DNA of 64,000 bases from Protonemura montana (Eukaryota; Arthropoda; Insecta; Plecoptera; Nemouridae): contig OX387607.1 of assembly GCA_947568835.1 (NCBI GenBank), forward strand, positions 17,696,277 through 17,760,276, read 5' to 3'. Under the pieces are notes generated by a model. The model was not told where the DNA came from, searched no databases, and worked only from the letters and a program-made list of their open reading frames with translations. Below, one piece after another: positions 55,130-64,000 of this stretch (the first letter of the stretch is position 1; each line of letters begins with the position of its first letter). The translations under genes and the position numbers were made by a program.

Positions 55130-55860
55130 TGAAAACATAAAAAGAAATTGGTAAAATATTTGCAAGGTGGAGAAAAATGTATGGTCCACTATTCTGGCCT
55201 AAAGAGGTTGCCGGCTAACGTAATTTTTTTTTTTTGCTGGGTGAAAACAGAAACCGAGACTAAATAACATCGAGTGAAACTTCCGACCAAGAAAAACCCG
55301 GAATATCACACAGAGTTCAGAATGGGCAATCAGAGAATTGTCCGTCAAAGTGCAATATCAAAGAGTGCCAGCAAAACATACTAACAGAAGTTGTCTCGTA
55401 TCGATACAACATTTATATTTTCCGAGTTTCTTGGCACTGGCCGAGAGAAGATGAAATTGACGCAGTACTGTTACTAAATTAAGTGAACGTGCGTAGTTAG
55501 TTACTGCAGACACCTCCCAAATCACGGAAGAGTCAGGTCTGGCACGAACTTGATCTAGAAACTTGATCTGTGGAAATGACATGTGCACGTGCCGAAATTG
55601 AAATTAAAGACAAAAACCTGGTCATTGTAGTTGTCTACAGGCCGGGGAGGATTTAGATAGCTTCTTAAACGTCCTGGAATCCGTCATCAACAGGCTTTAT
55701 CAAATGGGCGTACAGATAATCATATGTGGGGGACTTGAACATCAATTTTATAAAGACCTCTGGCAGAGCTCAAATTGACCTCACAAGTCTAAACAAGCTA
55801 CTCGATGTTAGGCCGGCAGCAAGAGCAAGCATGGCACCAAAAGTAATTCGTAAGTGACAT
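55130..55860 (+). pseudogene. Decayed LINE: ORF1 end plus endonuclease piece
   Basis: Bases 55140-55450 repeat 49095-49400. About 55575-55800 reads AEIEIKDKNLVIVVVYRPG and FLNVLESVINRLYQMGVQII, the endonuclease region of a LINE ORF2, with stops. It is a heavily decayed LINE A-like copy. Confidence 0.6.
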
Positions 55861-56059
55861 TATTAGTTTATAAGCTATCAGTGTCATTCGTTGCATCACG
55901 ATTACAAGCAATACCTTCTGAAATCAACAATAGCCAAGTTTTTACGGCAATAATTCAACTCGGCGAACCATGAACCAAGATGTTGCCTGGGAAACGTACG
56001 AAGGTAAGAATTGTTGGTCGGTCATGTACGTGTTACATGTTTTGTTTTTCAATAGTGTA

Positions 56060-57711
56060 ACGTGATGCAAGTCACGAGAAAATCGAGAATTTGTGAGTTA
56101 CCCATGGTGAGTGGGCTCAAATTCACCAGCCGGGATGAAAAAAAAGAACATACTGCACGTGTTAACTATTTTATTTTGGAAAAAACATTTCAAAAACCAC
56201 ACCATCGCATTTTGGCCCTGGGACGGCAGTGCCACGGATCCCAGGAAAAACAAGATAGGCATGCAAACCGACCAACTAGTTCATAGCAAGGACGTCGCAA
56301 AACCGAGGACAAAGAGCTTAAACACAAAAAGGAACCGCTCTCGCTCCTCTAAGTCGCTTGAAGAACATCACGAGAGTCTTATTGACCATCTGGCAAAAAA
56401 GAAACCGTAGCAGATGAGATCGAAGATTTAGTGACGTTCCGTCACTACATTTTTTCGATCCTGTGTCCGACCGTGTTTTGTTGTTCGCCAAAGAGAAGTG
56501 GGATGAAGTGGGCTTGATGCCCCCGACCCATGAAAACCAACGAAAAATTGTCTCGAATGATGGTTGTCACTCGGCAACCACGGCCAAACACTTGTTTCAA
56601 CGGTTTAAATCGCCTGTTTGACACTCTGAGTGGCAGTGACCTATGATATGAGATGAACAAAGACCGGAAAGAGCCACAAGTCGTCGGTGGTGTTCAAGTG
56701 TCCACGACATCTGCACACGGACGCAATTGACATCCAGAAGGCGGTGCCGACAAGTATGGATACAATGGCCAGAATTTGAAACAAAAGTTGTTCGCTTGCT
56801 GCCTTCTTCCTCGCAAGAAACGTTGGGAAGAGAACAAGAACTTTAGCTGTGACGTCACATCTTTTTTCTTAACTGCAAGATACCTGAGAATGCACGATGG
56901 CTATAAAAAGCTCACGTGCTGTGTTGGCAAAAGTCCGCAACTCTTTGATTATCAACTCCAGGGCAAGTAAAGGAACGGGAACGCTTCTGCTCAAATTGGA
57001 GCCAACCAAATGTAACAGCGACAAAACAGCGTTTAAGATTCTTTCCATATTTTTAAATATCTTTAATATCTTTAACATTCCAGTTCCTTTTGGGGTAAAG
57101 GCCCAGCAATTGATCTTGGCAACAGTGGAACCACTCACTAAAATTCCACATTCCCTCGGATACAACAGAGACGAACTTAAATCAAATCTTTCAGATCGCA
57201 TTTACACGACTTTTGTCGCATTTCTTTTAATTTAGCTCTGTTTTCCCACCCAGTTGGGGTGCAGCGGCGGAAGTGGTAGTGCAGCCATGGGACAACAGTG
57301 ACTGAATCCCATGAATGACAAGGAAGGCACACAAACCGACCAACTAGTTCGCAGCAAGGACGTCGCCAAACAGAGGACAAAGAGCTTGCAGAGCACCGCG
57401 AGAGTCTCGTTGAACATCGGAGATAAAACTGGAATACTTCATTTCTTAAGTATGTGTCTTATGCCTACAAAAACTCAACCCCAACTGGCTGTTAGAAAAA
57501 ATGAATACAAACATGTTTTTCCTTTTTTGAGAACTTGGCCGACAGTTCAGCGGGCCTGCTGAGTTTTCAAAAAATAATATGATATTCCCCGAAGCATCCT
57601 CTAAGACCAAAGGCCTGTTTCAACCTAAACTAGCCGTATTGAAAATGCATATAGAACCATGGAAACCATCTTGCTAGCAATGGAAAAATCAGTGGAGAAA
57701 GAAGCGAAGGA
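56060..57711 (+). repeat. Degenerate long-period repeat, part 1
   Basis: Contains two copies of block P (GCAGTGCCACGGATCCC ... ACCGACCAACTAGTTC ... GAGGACAAAGAGCTT) near 56220 and 57280. Between them is block F (TTGTTCGCCAAAGAGAAGTGGGA ... GATGGTTGTCACTCGGCAACCACGG ... GGTTTAAATCGCC). The same blocks recur after the LINE insertion at 62156. Translations such as TDQLVHSKDVAKPRTKSL and KEKWDEVG look like old coding sequence of an unrecognised element. Frames are broken. Confidence 0.6.
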
Positions 57712-57764
57712 ATAATAATAATAATAATAATAATAATATCTTTATTTGTCCTGAATTGATCATT

Positions 57765-60700
57765 TTACATGATATTGGATACGTCTGTGTCGTTAAGATA
57801 TTCTGTCACATTATAAAAACACTTTCTGAGTAAGTATTGTTTTAACATATTTTTAAAATTTACATTTCTTTGAGTTTTTATACTAGTTGGCAGTTTGTTA
57901 AATAGGATAGAGCCTGCCCTTATGGGACATTTGTCAGAAAGTTTTAATTTCCTTCTTTCTACGTGAATATTGTTTAAAATTCTAGTGTTATGGTCATGGA
58001 CCTTGTTGTTATTAATGACTAGGTGATTATTTTTTATTACAAACATTATAGTGGTAAAAATGTATAAACAAGGCAGCGTCAGAATGTTAAAATCTCTGAA
58101 CAATGTTTTGCAAGAGTCCTTATAAAATACGTCCCCACATGGGTCTTTACTTGCACCACCAAGAATTCTAAGTGCTCGCTTTTGCAATTGAAATAATCTC
58201 TTACTATGCGTTGAGTTACCCCAAAGTGCAACTCCATAGCTAATATAAGCATGTACATAAGCAAAGTAAATCATTTTTGCTGTCGCTGTATTACAAACAT
58301 TCATAATTCGTTTCATGAGGTAGCACCCTGACGACACCTTTATACATATTTTAGAGATATGGTTTTCCCAGTTCAGCTGATTGTCTAAGAAGAGCCCTAA
58401 AAATTTCACGTCATTATGTTCTTTAATACTACTACCTTCCAACAATATAAGGGGGCTAGATTCTAATATTACATTCTTAGTCGAGAATTGCATGTATACA
58501 GTTTTCTGTTTGTTTATAAAGAGATCATTTTTTTCGCACCATTTTTCCAAATTCTTTACTTCATTTCTACTTGTAGCGGCAATGTCTTCTGTTCTTCCTT
58601 TGATGTAGTGTGTTGTGTCATCAGCGTATAAAGTGAAGGATCCTGTCTGTACGCATTCTGAAATATCATTTGTATAAAGGATGAAAAGTAGCGGCGATAT
58701 TGTCGCTCCTTGCGGGACCCCTACGTTAGTTATGGCTTCTTTTGATTTGCTGGTGCCACAATCGTTTTTAATTTTCACTATTTGTTTACGATCTTTAATA
58801 AATGACTCAATCCATTTATTGGCCATTCCTGTTATACCCAATTGTTTTAACTTGTACAGAAGAGTTGCGTGATTAACCGTGTCGAAAGCTCTTGAAAAGT
58901 CATAAAAAATGCCAATATTTTTTTCTTTGTTTTCCAGTGCGTACAATATTTTGCTTACAAAGCTTGCAATCGCGGTAACAGTTGATTTGCCTTTCACAAA
59001 GCCATGTTGCGAGTTGTTTAATACCTTATATTTACTGACAAAACTAACTAATCTGTTACACATTGCTGCCTCAAATATTTTGGAGAATACCGACAGAAGG
59101 GCCACAGGCCTGTAGTTACTAATACACTTTTTATCTCCGTTCTTAAAGCATGGTTTTATTATTGCTGTCTTTAACATTTCCGGGAACTTCCCTTCCTCGA
59201 ATGACCTGTTTATCATAAAAATAATGGGTCCAGCTAAGAATGTAATTACAGGTTTTAAGATGCATGCGGGGACTTCATCATATCCTGCGGAGAACTTGCG
59301 AAGCGCTTTATCACAAATTTCGTACAATTCTCTACTTGATATTGGATACAGAAATATATTCCTTGCCATTTTATTAGATGGATGGATTTGCACATCTTCA
59401 TCATGTGCTTTGAGGGTGCTCCTAGTACTTAATAGCTCCGTTACAACATTAGTGAAATAATCGTTGAAAAGATCAGCTATCTCTTCTTGTGAGTGAATTT
59501 GTTGCCCATTGTGTTCAATCTCGATGTTAGAGTCTTTTTTTTTGTTTTGATATTTATTTTCGTTTATTATCTGCCACGCTGCCTTCGATTTATTTAATGC
59601 CTTTTTTATCTTGCTTTCGTTAAGGGATCTTTTTGCCTGTTTGATGGCGTTCCTGTAAATTCTCTTTTCCTTCAGATATTTAAAGTTTCCCTCTAGACTG
59701 GTCGTGCTAGCTTGTTGTTGCCGCCACAGATTTTCGGACATCAATTTTAGTTCATTCGTGTACCACTCATTGCCTTTTTTCTTTCCTGTCTGCTTGATTT
59801 TTTTTGACTTGAGGGGGAATGAGTCGTTGAATATCTTGCCGAAGATAGTCATGAATTTTGAGAAAATGTCATTAACATCTATTAGCTCATATATTACATC
59901 CCAGTTTGTCTCCATAATTGCAACGGTGAATGCTTCTTTTTGTTTATTGCCGAATGACCTTTCATATCGGTTTGTTATGTTTTCATTGTTTTGATTTGAT
60001 GTGGTTATGAAGGGCATTGACACTAATTGTCCCAAGTGATCCGATAGACCTACGTCAATGTTTCCATCAAATTTGATCCCCTCGTTATTAGTTAGCACAA
60101 TGTCGATGCATGTGGGCGCATGCATGTTGTTGTATGAGGCTAATCTTGTGTTGCCGGAGTTTAATATTTTTACGTTGTGTATGAGCCCTGCTGCTTCTAG
60201 CGTTTTTCTCAGTTTATTATCATTAATGTTATAATTAAAATCCCCAACAATTAGCGCTTTTTTTCCTTTTCTGCAAGCAAGTGATACGATTCTGTCTAGA
60301 TTTTCTAAAAATGTGTCATTTGTAGTTTCCCCTGGTGGTCTATATATGACAACGATTACTACTTTTATTGGAGATGTAAGCTCAATGGCGCAGACCTCTA
60401 TTTCTCTACTAATTGACAGATTGTCAATGTCATTTCTATTCTTAAATTTTAACAATGATCCCGATTTTATGTATATACATACTCCCCCACCTTTCGTTTT
60501 ATTTCTTACAAAATAGGCTCCTAAGTCGTAGTTTTGTATCACTGAAGTTGCAATTTGCGCTTCTTTCAGCCAGTGCTCTGAAAAACACATTATATCTAGT
60601 TTACTCCTTGATTCCCTTAAGAACACTTCTAATTGATCAATCTTGTTGTATAAACTTCTGACATTTAGATGCATAAGGCGTACTTCTTTGTTCAATTCCG

Positions 60701-60989
60701 TTTCAGTCTTCTGTTCTTCAGTCTTATACGTTTCAGTCTTCTGTTCTTCAGTCTTATATGTTTCAGTCTTCTGTTCACTAGTCTTGTATGTTTTAGTCTT
60801 CTGTTCTTCAGTCTTATATGTTTCAGTCTTCTGTTCACTAGTCTTGTATGTTTTAGTCTTCTGTTCTTCAGTCTTATATGTTTCAGTCTTCTGTTCACTA
60901 GTCTTGTATGTTTTAGTCTTCTGTTCTTCAGTCTTATATGTTTTAGTCTTCTGTTCTCCAGTCTTGTGCTCTATGAGTGGGTGAGACAT
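57765..60989 (-). CDS. LINE B ORF2: endonuclease-reverse transcriptase, intact
   Basis: From the ATG at 60989 the frame encodes 1074 residues. It begins with about nine copies of a 10-residue repeat (KTEEQKTETY / KTSEQKTKTY). The APE endonuclease follows: MHLNVRSLYNKIDQLE, SEHWLKE, VIYRPPG, VGDFNYNIN, GLSDHLGQL. The reverse transcriptase shows NYRPVALLSVFSKIFE, QHGFVKGKSTVTAIAS, GIFYDFSRAFDTVNH, VGVPQGATISPLLFILYTND and the catalytic LYADDTTHY. The thumb and C-terminus (LKQYLLRKCFYNVTEYL) close it. No RNase H domain is seen. An open frame extends upstream to 61040, but starts only with GTG, so the ATG is preferred. It nicks target DNA and reverse-transcribes element RNA. Confidence 0.93.
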   Translation of the reverse strand: MSHPLIEHKTGEQKTKTYKTEEQKTKTYKTSEQKTETYKTEEQKTKTYKTSEQKTETYKTEEQKTKTYKTSEQKTETYKTEEQKTETYKTEEQKTETELNKEVRLMHLNVRSLYNKIDQLEVFLRESRSKLDIMCFSEHWLKEAQIATSVIQNYDLGAYFVRNKTKGGGVCIYIKSGSLLKFKNRNDIDNLSISREIEVCAIELTSPIKVVIVVIYRPPGETTNDTFLENLDRIVSLACRKGKKALIVGDFNYNINDNKLRKTLEAAGLIHNVKILNSGNTRLASYNNMHAPTCIDIVLTNNEGIKFDGNIDVGLSDHLGQLVSMPFITTSNQNNENITNRYERSFGNKQKEAFTVAIMETNWDVIYELIDVNDIFSKFMTIFGKIFNDSFPLKSKKIKQTGKKKGNEWYTNELKLMSENLWRQQQASTTSLEGNFKYLKEKRIYRNAIKQAKRSLNESKIKKALNKSKAAWQIINENKYQNKKKDSNIEIEHNGQQIHSQEEIADLFNDYFTNVVTELLSTRSTLKAHDEDVQIHPSNKMARNIFLYPISSRELYEICDKALRKFSAGYDEVPACILKPVITFLAGPIIFMINRSFEEGKFPEMLKTAIIKPCFKNGDKKCISNYRPVALLSVFSKIFEAAMCNRLVSFVSKYKVLNNSQHGFVKGKSTVTAIASFVSKILYALENKEKNIGIFYDFSRAFDTVNHATLLYKLKQLGITGMANKWIESFIKDRKQIVKIKNDCGTSKSKEAITNVGVPQGATISPLLFILYTNDISECVQTGSFTLYADDTTHYIKGRTEDIAATSRNEVKNLEKWCEKNDLFINKQKTVYMQFSTKNVILESSPLILLEGSSIKEHNDVKFLGLFLDNQLNWENHISKICIKVSSGCYLMKRIMNVCNTATAKMIYFAYVHAYISYGVALWGNSTHSKRLFQLQKRALRILGGASKDPCGDVFYKDSCKTLFRDFNILTLPCLYIFTTIMFVIKNNHLVINNNKVHDHNTRILNNIHVERRKLKLSDKCPIRAGSILFNKLPTSIKTQRNVNFKNMLKQYLLRKCFYNVTEYLNDTDVSNIM
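60698..60967 (-). repeat. 30-bp coding minisatellite in LINE B ORF2
   Basis: About nine 30-bp units encode KT-x-EQKT-x-TY, with E/S and K/E alternating to give a 60-bp higher-order period through the middle. Confidence 0.9.
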
Positions 60990-62140
60990 ATGGATGGAGA
61001 CTTCTTTTTTTCTGCATTCCTGTCCATTATCTGTACCCACCTGTCTAAAAAAGTTTTCTTTTTTTCATTCGTTGGGCCAGATCTATGCTGATTCTCTTCG
61101 AGACAGGATCGAGTATTATTCTGATCGAGCCACTTCTCAAGTCCGGTCATTGCACTTGCCGGTTTGGTAAGGCGGGTGATGGGAAGGAAATGTACTATAG
61201 AGTCACATAATGCTTCTTTACCCTGAGCGTTGAGGTGCACACCATCGTTGCTAAGGTGCCTATCGAAGATTTTTTTGTCAAGAAAGTTTATTCTGATGTT
61301 AGAGCAGCATTTGTCCTGAACGAAATTTATTGTTTTGTGAATTAGTAGATTGATTTGTTTGATGTGAAAATTTTTGTCAGTCTGCGAGTCTTGGAACCTA
61401 CTTCGAATTACGTTGTTGACGATAAGCTTGCATTTCCTGCTGATTGGCACGAGTTTGGTGATAGTTGCTTGTATTTCAGGTAACGGCGTCATCAAATCGT
61501 TAGAACCCCCTAATACAATTAGCCAATCTTTACCGCTAAGCTTCTTTGCTGTGTTGCATGCTCTTTCCACTATCTCTTTCAGGTTCACACCTGGCTTGAA
61601 GTATACATCTACTTGGTAGTTACTCCCTAACTTTTGCTTCAGTATTTCTTCCAACTCACTACCATGGCTGTCCGTGATGACCACCACACGGATAGGATTG
61701 TTTACATTAGAGTCGATGTCCTGTGACGTTACATGTGTTGCTATTTCATCTCCACCCATTCTGTTCTTCCCTAACGTTTTGTTTTTGTTGTTTTCTTTGT
61801 TGCTATTTTTTGGTGGAGCTATTTGGAACTGTTCTTTGGTTGAGTTTGCAGCTTGACTGTAAGTTAGGACTCGTCCTTGTCGTTGTGCTCTTGACGGAGA
61901 TTCGAACTGGTGAATCATGTTAGCTACTGAGGGACCAGGTGATAGCGACTTCAGCTGTTGGGGTAACTGTGATTGCGTTAGTATTTCTTTCTTTAGTAAG
62001 ACGATTATTTCTTCTAGGTTGTTTATTCGTTTATCTTTCTCTAGAATTAGTTTGTCTTTATCGTCGAGCAAAGCTTGATATTGCGATGTGATGTATTGCT
62101 CACCGTTGCTGCCACGCCCCTTTCTGTCCGAATCAAAGGT
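60971..62140 (-). CDS. LINE B ORF1 with SGNH-esterase domain (5'-truncated)
   Basis: Open from just after a TAG at 62143-62141 to the stop at 60973-60971, with no in-frame ATG near its start, so the N-terminus is lost. A coiled coil (KLILEKDKRINNLEEIIVLL) leads to a basic linker and an SGNH hydrolase domain. This has RVVVITDSHGSELEEIL (block I serine), WLIVLGGSNDL (block III) and FDRHLSNDGVHLNAQGK (block V Asp/His). Esterase ORF1 proteins are typical of CR1-group LINEs. Its last codons overlap the ORF2 start (ATG at 60989) by 19 nt. Confidence 0.88.
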   Translation of the reverse strand, partial: TFDSDRKGRGSNGEQYITSQYQALLDDKDKLILEKDKRINNLEEIIVLLKKEILTQSQLPQQLKSLSPGPSVANMIHQFESPSRAQRQGRVLTYSQAANSTKEQFQIAPPKNSNKENNKNKTLGKNRMGGDEIATHVTSQDIDSNVNNPIRVVVITDSHGSELEEILKQKLGSNYQVDVYFKPGVNLKEIVERACNTAKKLSGKDWLIVLGGSNDLMTPLPEIQATITKLVPISRKCKLIVNNVIRSRFQDSQTDKNFHIKQINLLIHKTINFVQDKCCSNIRINFLDKKIFDRHLSNDGVHLNAQGKEALCDSIVHFLPITRLTKPASAMTGLEKWLDQNNTRSCLEENQHRSGPTNEKKKTFLDRWVQIMDRNAEKKKSPSICLTHS

Positions 62141-62155
62141 CTAAACTGCTAGAGT

Positions 62156-64000
62156 ACACGTCGAGACACTCTTGTCTTCGTCCAGCGAAATATTATAACG
62201 TCCTTCTGATGTCTGAATTCTGTAAAATGCGTGAAGATGGAAGGTATTGAGAAAAGAGAGAACGATCGCGGCAAAGTGCGGTTCGGACAAAGTTAAAGAC
62301 TTAGCGGAAGTGTTGTTCAATCAAAAATACCTTGGCCTATGGGCGCATGGAATTTCCATTTCAGGTCAAAGGCGGTAAAACAAGTCTTGCAATCCAGTCA
62401 GAATTCGACCTGTATTTCCGTTGTTTGCCGAAGAGAACTGGGAAGAAGTGACCTGCGAAGAGAGGCTCGATGCACGCGAGCAAGGAAACTCGCCAAAATT
62501 CGACTCAGAAGATGGTTGTCACACAAAAACCACAGCTTAGCACTTGTTTCCAACGGTTTAAATCGCCCGTTTAACGCTCGCCCGTTTAACGCTCTGAGCG
62601 GCAGTGACCTAGAATATTAAATGAACAAAGGCCGGAAAGAGCAACAAGTGGTCGGTGGTTTTTTTTTGAGGCAAGTGTCCTTCTTGCTCGCAAGAAACGT
62701 TGAGAAGTCAAGTGAAAAAAAACTTAAATCTGTGACGTCACTGCAGGCTACCCGAGGATGCATGATGGCTACATGAAGCTCACTTTTTTTCGTGGTGAAA
62801 GGCTCTAATCCTGAGACTACCAACTGCAGGACAGGCTAAGAAACGGACACATTCCAAACGCTAGGATTTCTTAGCTGGAGAAGTCTAAGGAACCTGCACC
62901 TAAGAGGAAGGAACGGTGTCTTGATTGGCAATTTAAGTTCAAAAATAGCGTCCTGTTGCTATTTAATCGAACAGTAAGTAAACATATTATCTATTAGTCG
63001 AGTAAAAACGATGTATTTCGGTCATATTAAGTCAATTCTTTGTTATGGTTCAGTACTCTGGATCCAAAAGACTTGTAAAAGCGTTCTTTTGTTGGTACAG
63101 GCCCAGCGATTTATCGTGGTAAACATAAGGACCATGTCAAATCACTCACTTATTTTCCGCCTACTCTCTGATACACCAGAGACGCACTCCCCCGACTTGC
63201 GGTGCGTTTTTTTGGCGACCTCACCCGCCCAGTTGGGATGCAGTGGCAGAATGGGAAGTGCAGCCCTGAGACAGCAGTGCCACGAATCCTTGGAACAACA
63301 AGGCAAGCGAACCGACCAACAAGTTCACAGAAGTCGTCGTTAATCAGAGGACAAAGAGCTGAAATACTGCGAGAATCCCATTGACCATCTGTAATACTAC
63401 CGGAATCCTGCCTACTTCAGTATGATTCTCATGCCTGCAAACACTCAAACGCAATTAAGAGGCAATGAACACCATAATTATTATCTATCTTTGATAACTT
63501 GGCCGACAGTTAGGATCGACGGGCAGGCTGAGTTTCCAAACAATAAAATCAAACTACCAAAGTCCAAGCGGTTGTTTCAACTAAAACTAGCCGCATTAAA
63601 AAAGCATATGAAACTATGAAACCCATCCACCTCGCTGTGAGAAGACCAGTTGAGAAATAAGCCAAGGAATTTAATTAAATCTCACTCGAAGTTGAGACAG
63701 TCTCGTATTATTACGTCCTTCTGAAGTCCGAATTCCGTAGAATTCGTGAAGATGGAAGGAATTGGGTGAGGAGGGAACGATTGCGGCAAAGTAAAGGCGG
63801 CGAGGACAACGTTTAGGACATATTGGAAGCGCTGTCCAATCACAGGGTCCGTTGGCCGAAAGGCGCGAGGAAGTTCCGTTTCAGGCCAATGGCAGTGAGA
63901 AAAGTTTTCTCGAGAAAAAATCTTAAGGTCATTTATCAGATGATCTAAGCATTTGCATGGCTACCAAAAGTTAAATCTACCATTGAACCTCCTATGCTAG
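62156..64000 (+). repeat. Degenerate long-period repeat, part 2
   Basis: Block start ACGTCCTTCTGATGTC...GTGAAGATGGAAGG at 62195 recurs at 63715. Block F (TTTGCCGAAGAGAACTGGGAAG ... GATGGTTGTCACAC) is at 62425 and block P at 63225. Between them, 63011-63120 reads YFGHIKSILCYGSVLWIQK, like the end of a LINE RT. Continuation beyond the window is expected. Confidence 0.6.

Larger units (their letters stand above)
57712..62155 (-). mobile_element. Two-ORF CR1/L2-like LINE (LINE B)
   Basis: Runs 5' to 3' on the minus strand: ORF1 to 60971, ORF2 60989-57765, then a short 3' UTR and (TTA)n tail at 57712-57740. The host repeat sequence on either side (GAAGCGAAGGAAT / ACTCTTGTCTTCG...ACGTCCTTCTGA) matches the uninterrupted copy at 63660-63715, which defines the insertion. 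The 5' end is truncated within ORF1. Confidence 0.85.

Noticed and set aside
60990..61040. Longer LINE B ORF2 starting at 61040
   Set aside because: That start codon is GTG. The first ATG is at 60989.
60643..61091. Plus-strand open frames rich in FSLLFFSLICFSLL repeats
   Set aside because: They are antisense to the 30-bp repeat of LINE B ORF2 and are not real membrane proteins.

Overview
This is a repeat-rich stretch of animal nuclear DNA, not bacterial or viral. Spliced genes, GT-AG (and some GC-AG) introns, non-LTR retrotransposons, DNA-transposon relics, and SINEs with 5S rRNA or tRNA heads all point to a metazoan. The mixture (CR1/L2-like LINEs, P-element, hAT and Harbinger relics, a YqaJ-domain nuclease relic, a divergent acetylcholine-receptor-like family) suggests an invertebrate, probably an arthropod. 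The species cannot be fixed from the sequence.

Region 1 (1-8.3 kb, minus strand) holds the first eight recognisable coding exons of the orthologue of ANKRD27 (VARP), an endosomal VPS9-domain ankyrin protein. The exons run from an ATG at 8247 to the left edge and join in phase. They carry the N-terminal domain, the VPS9 domain, a CHPLCxCxxC zinc motif and the first ankyrin repeats. Its introns are full of repeats: a tandem 5S-derived SINE array, a tandem tRNA-half array, two fold-back MITEs and a LINE tail. Some repeats end within a few bases of splice sites.

Region 2 (8.3-13.8 kb) is intergenic, with a truncated tRNA-Leu copy, one complete 5S-headed SINE with a 13-bp target duplication, a hAT-type MITE, a hAT transposase relic and a LINE fragment.

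Region 3 (13.8-40 kb) is a head-to-tail array of four minus-strand Cys-loop receptor genes. Copies 2 and 3 are intact (nine exons, 410 codons each), copy 1 has lost its 5' exons at a LINE insertion, and copy 4 carries two nonsense codons. Each unit also carries a relict extra receptor exon and, in three cases, a broken YqaJ-nuclease exon downstream. Copies 2 and 3 lie on a recent 5.16-kb duplication. A nearly complete LINE (29998-34160) and a hAT-like element sit between copies 3 and 4.

Region 4 (40-57.7 kb) is a graveyard: a MITE with three CRE-like palindromes, an aldehyde dehydrogenase fragment, two decayed LINEs, an intron-containing tRNA-Leu(CAA), two Myb/SANT-type genes or relics, and a P-element-superfamily transposase pseudogene split by a hAT MITE.

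Region 5 (56-64 kb) is a degenerate long-period repeat of unknown origin, invaded by a LINE with two open reading frames on the minus strand (57712 to about 62155). That LINE has an SGNH-esterase ORF1, an endonuclease/reverse-transcriptase ORF2, and a 30-bp coding minisatellite at the start of ORF2.
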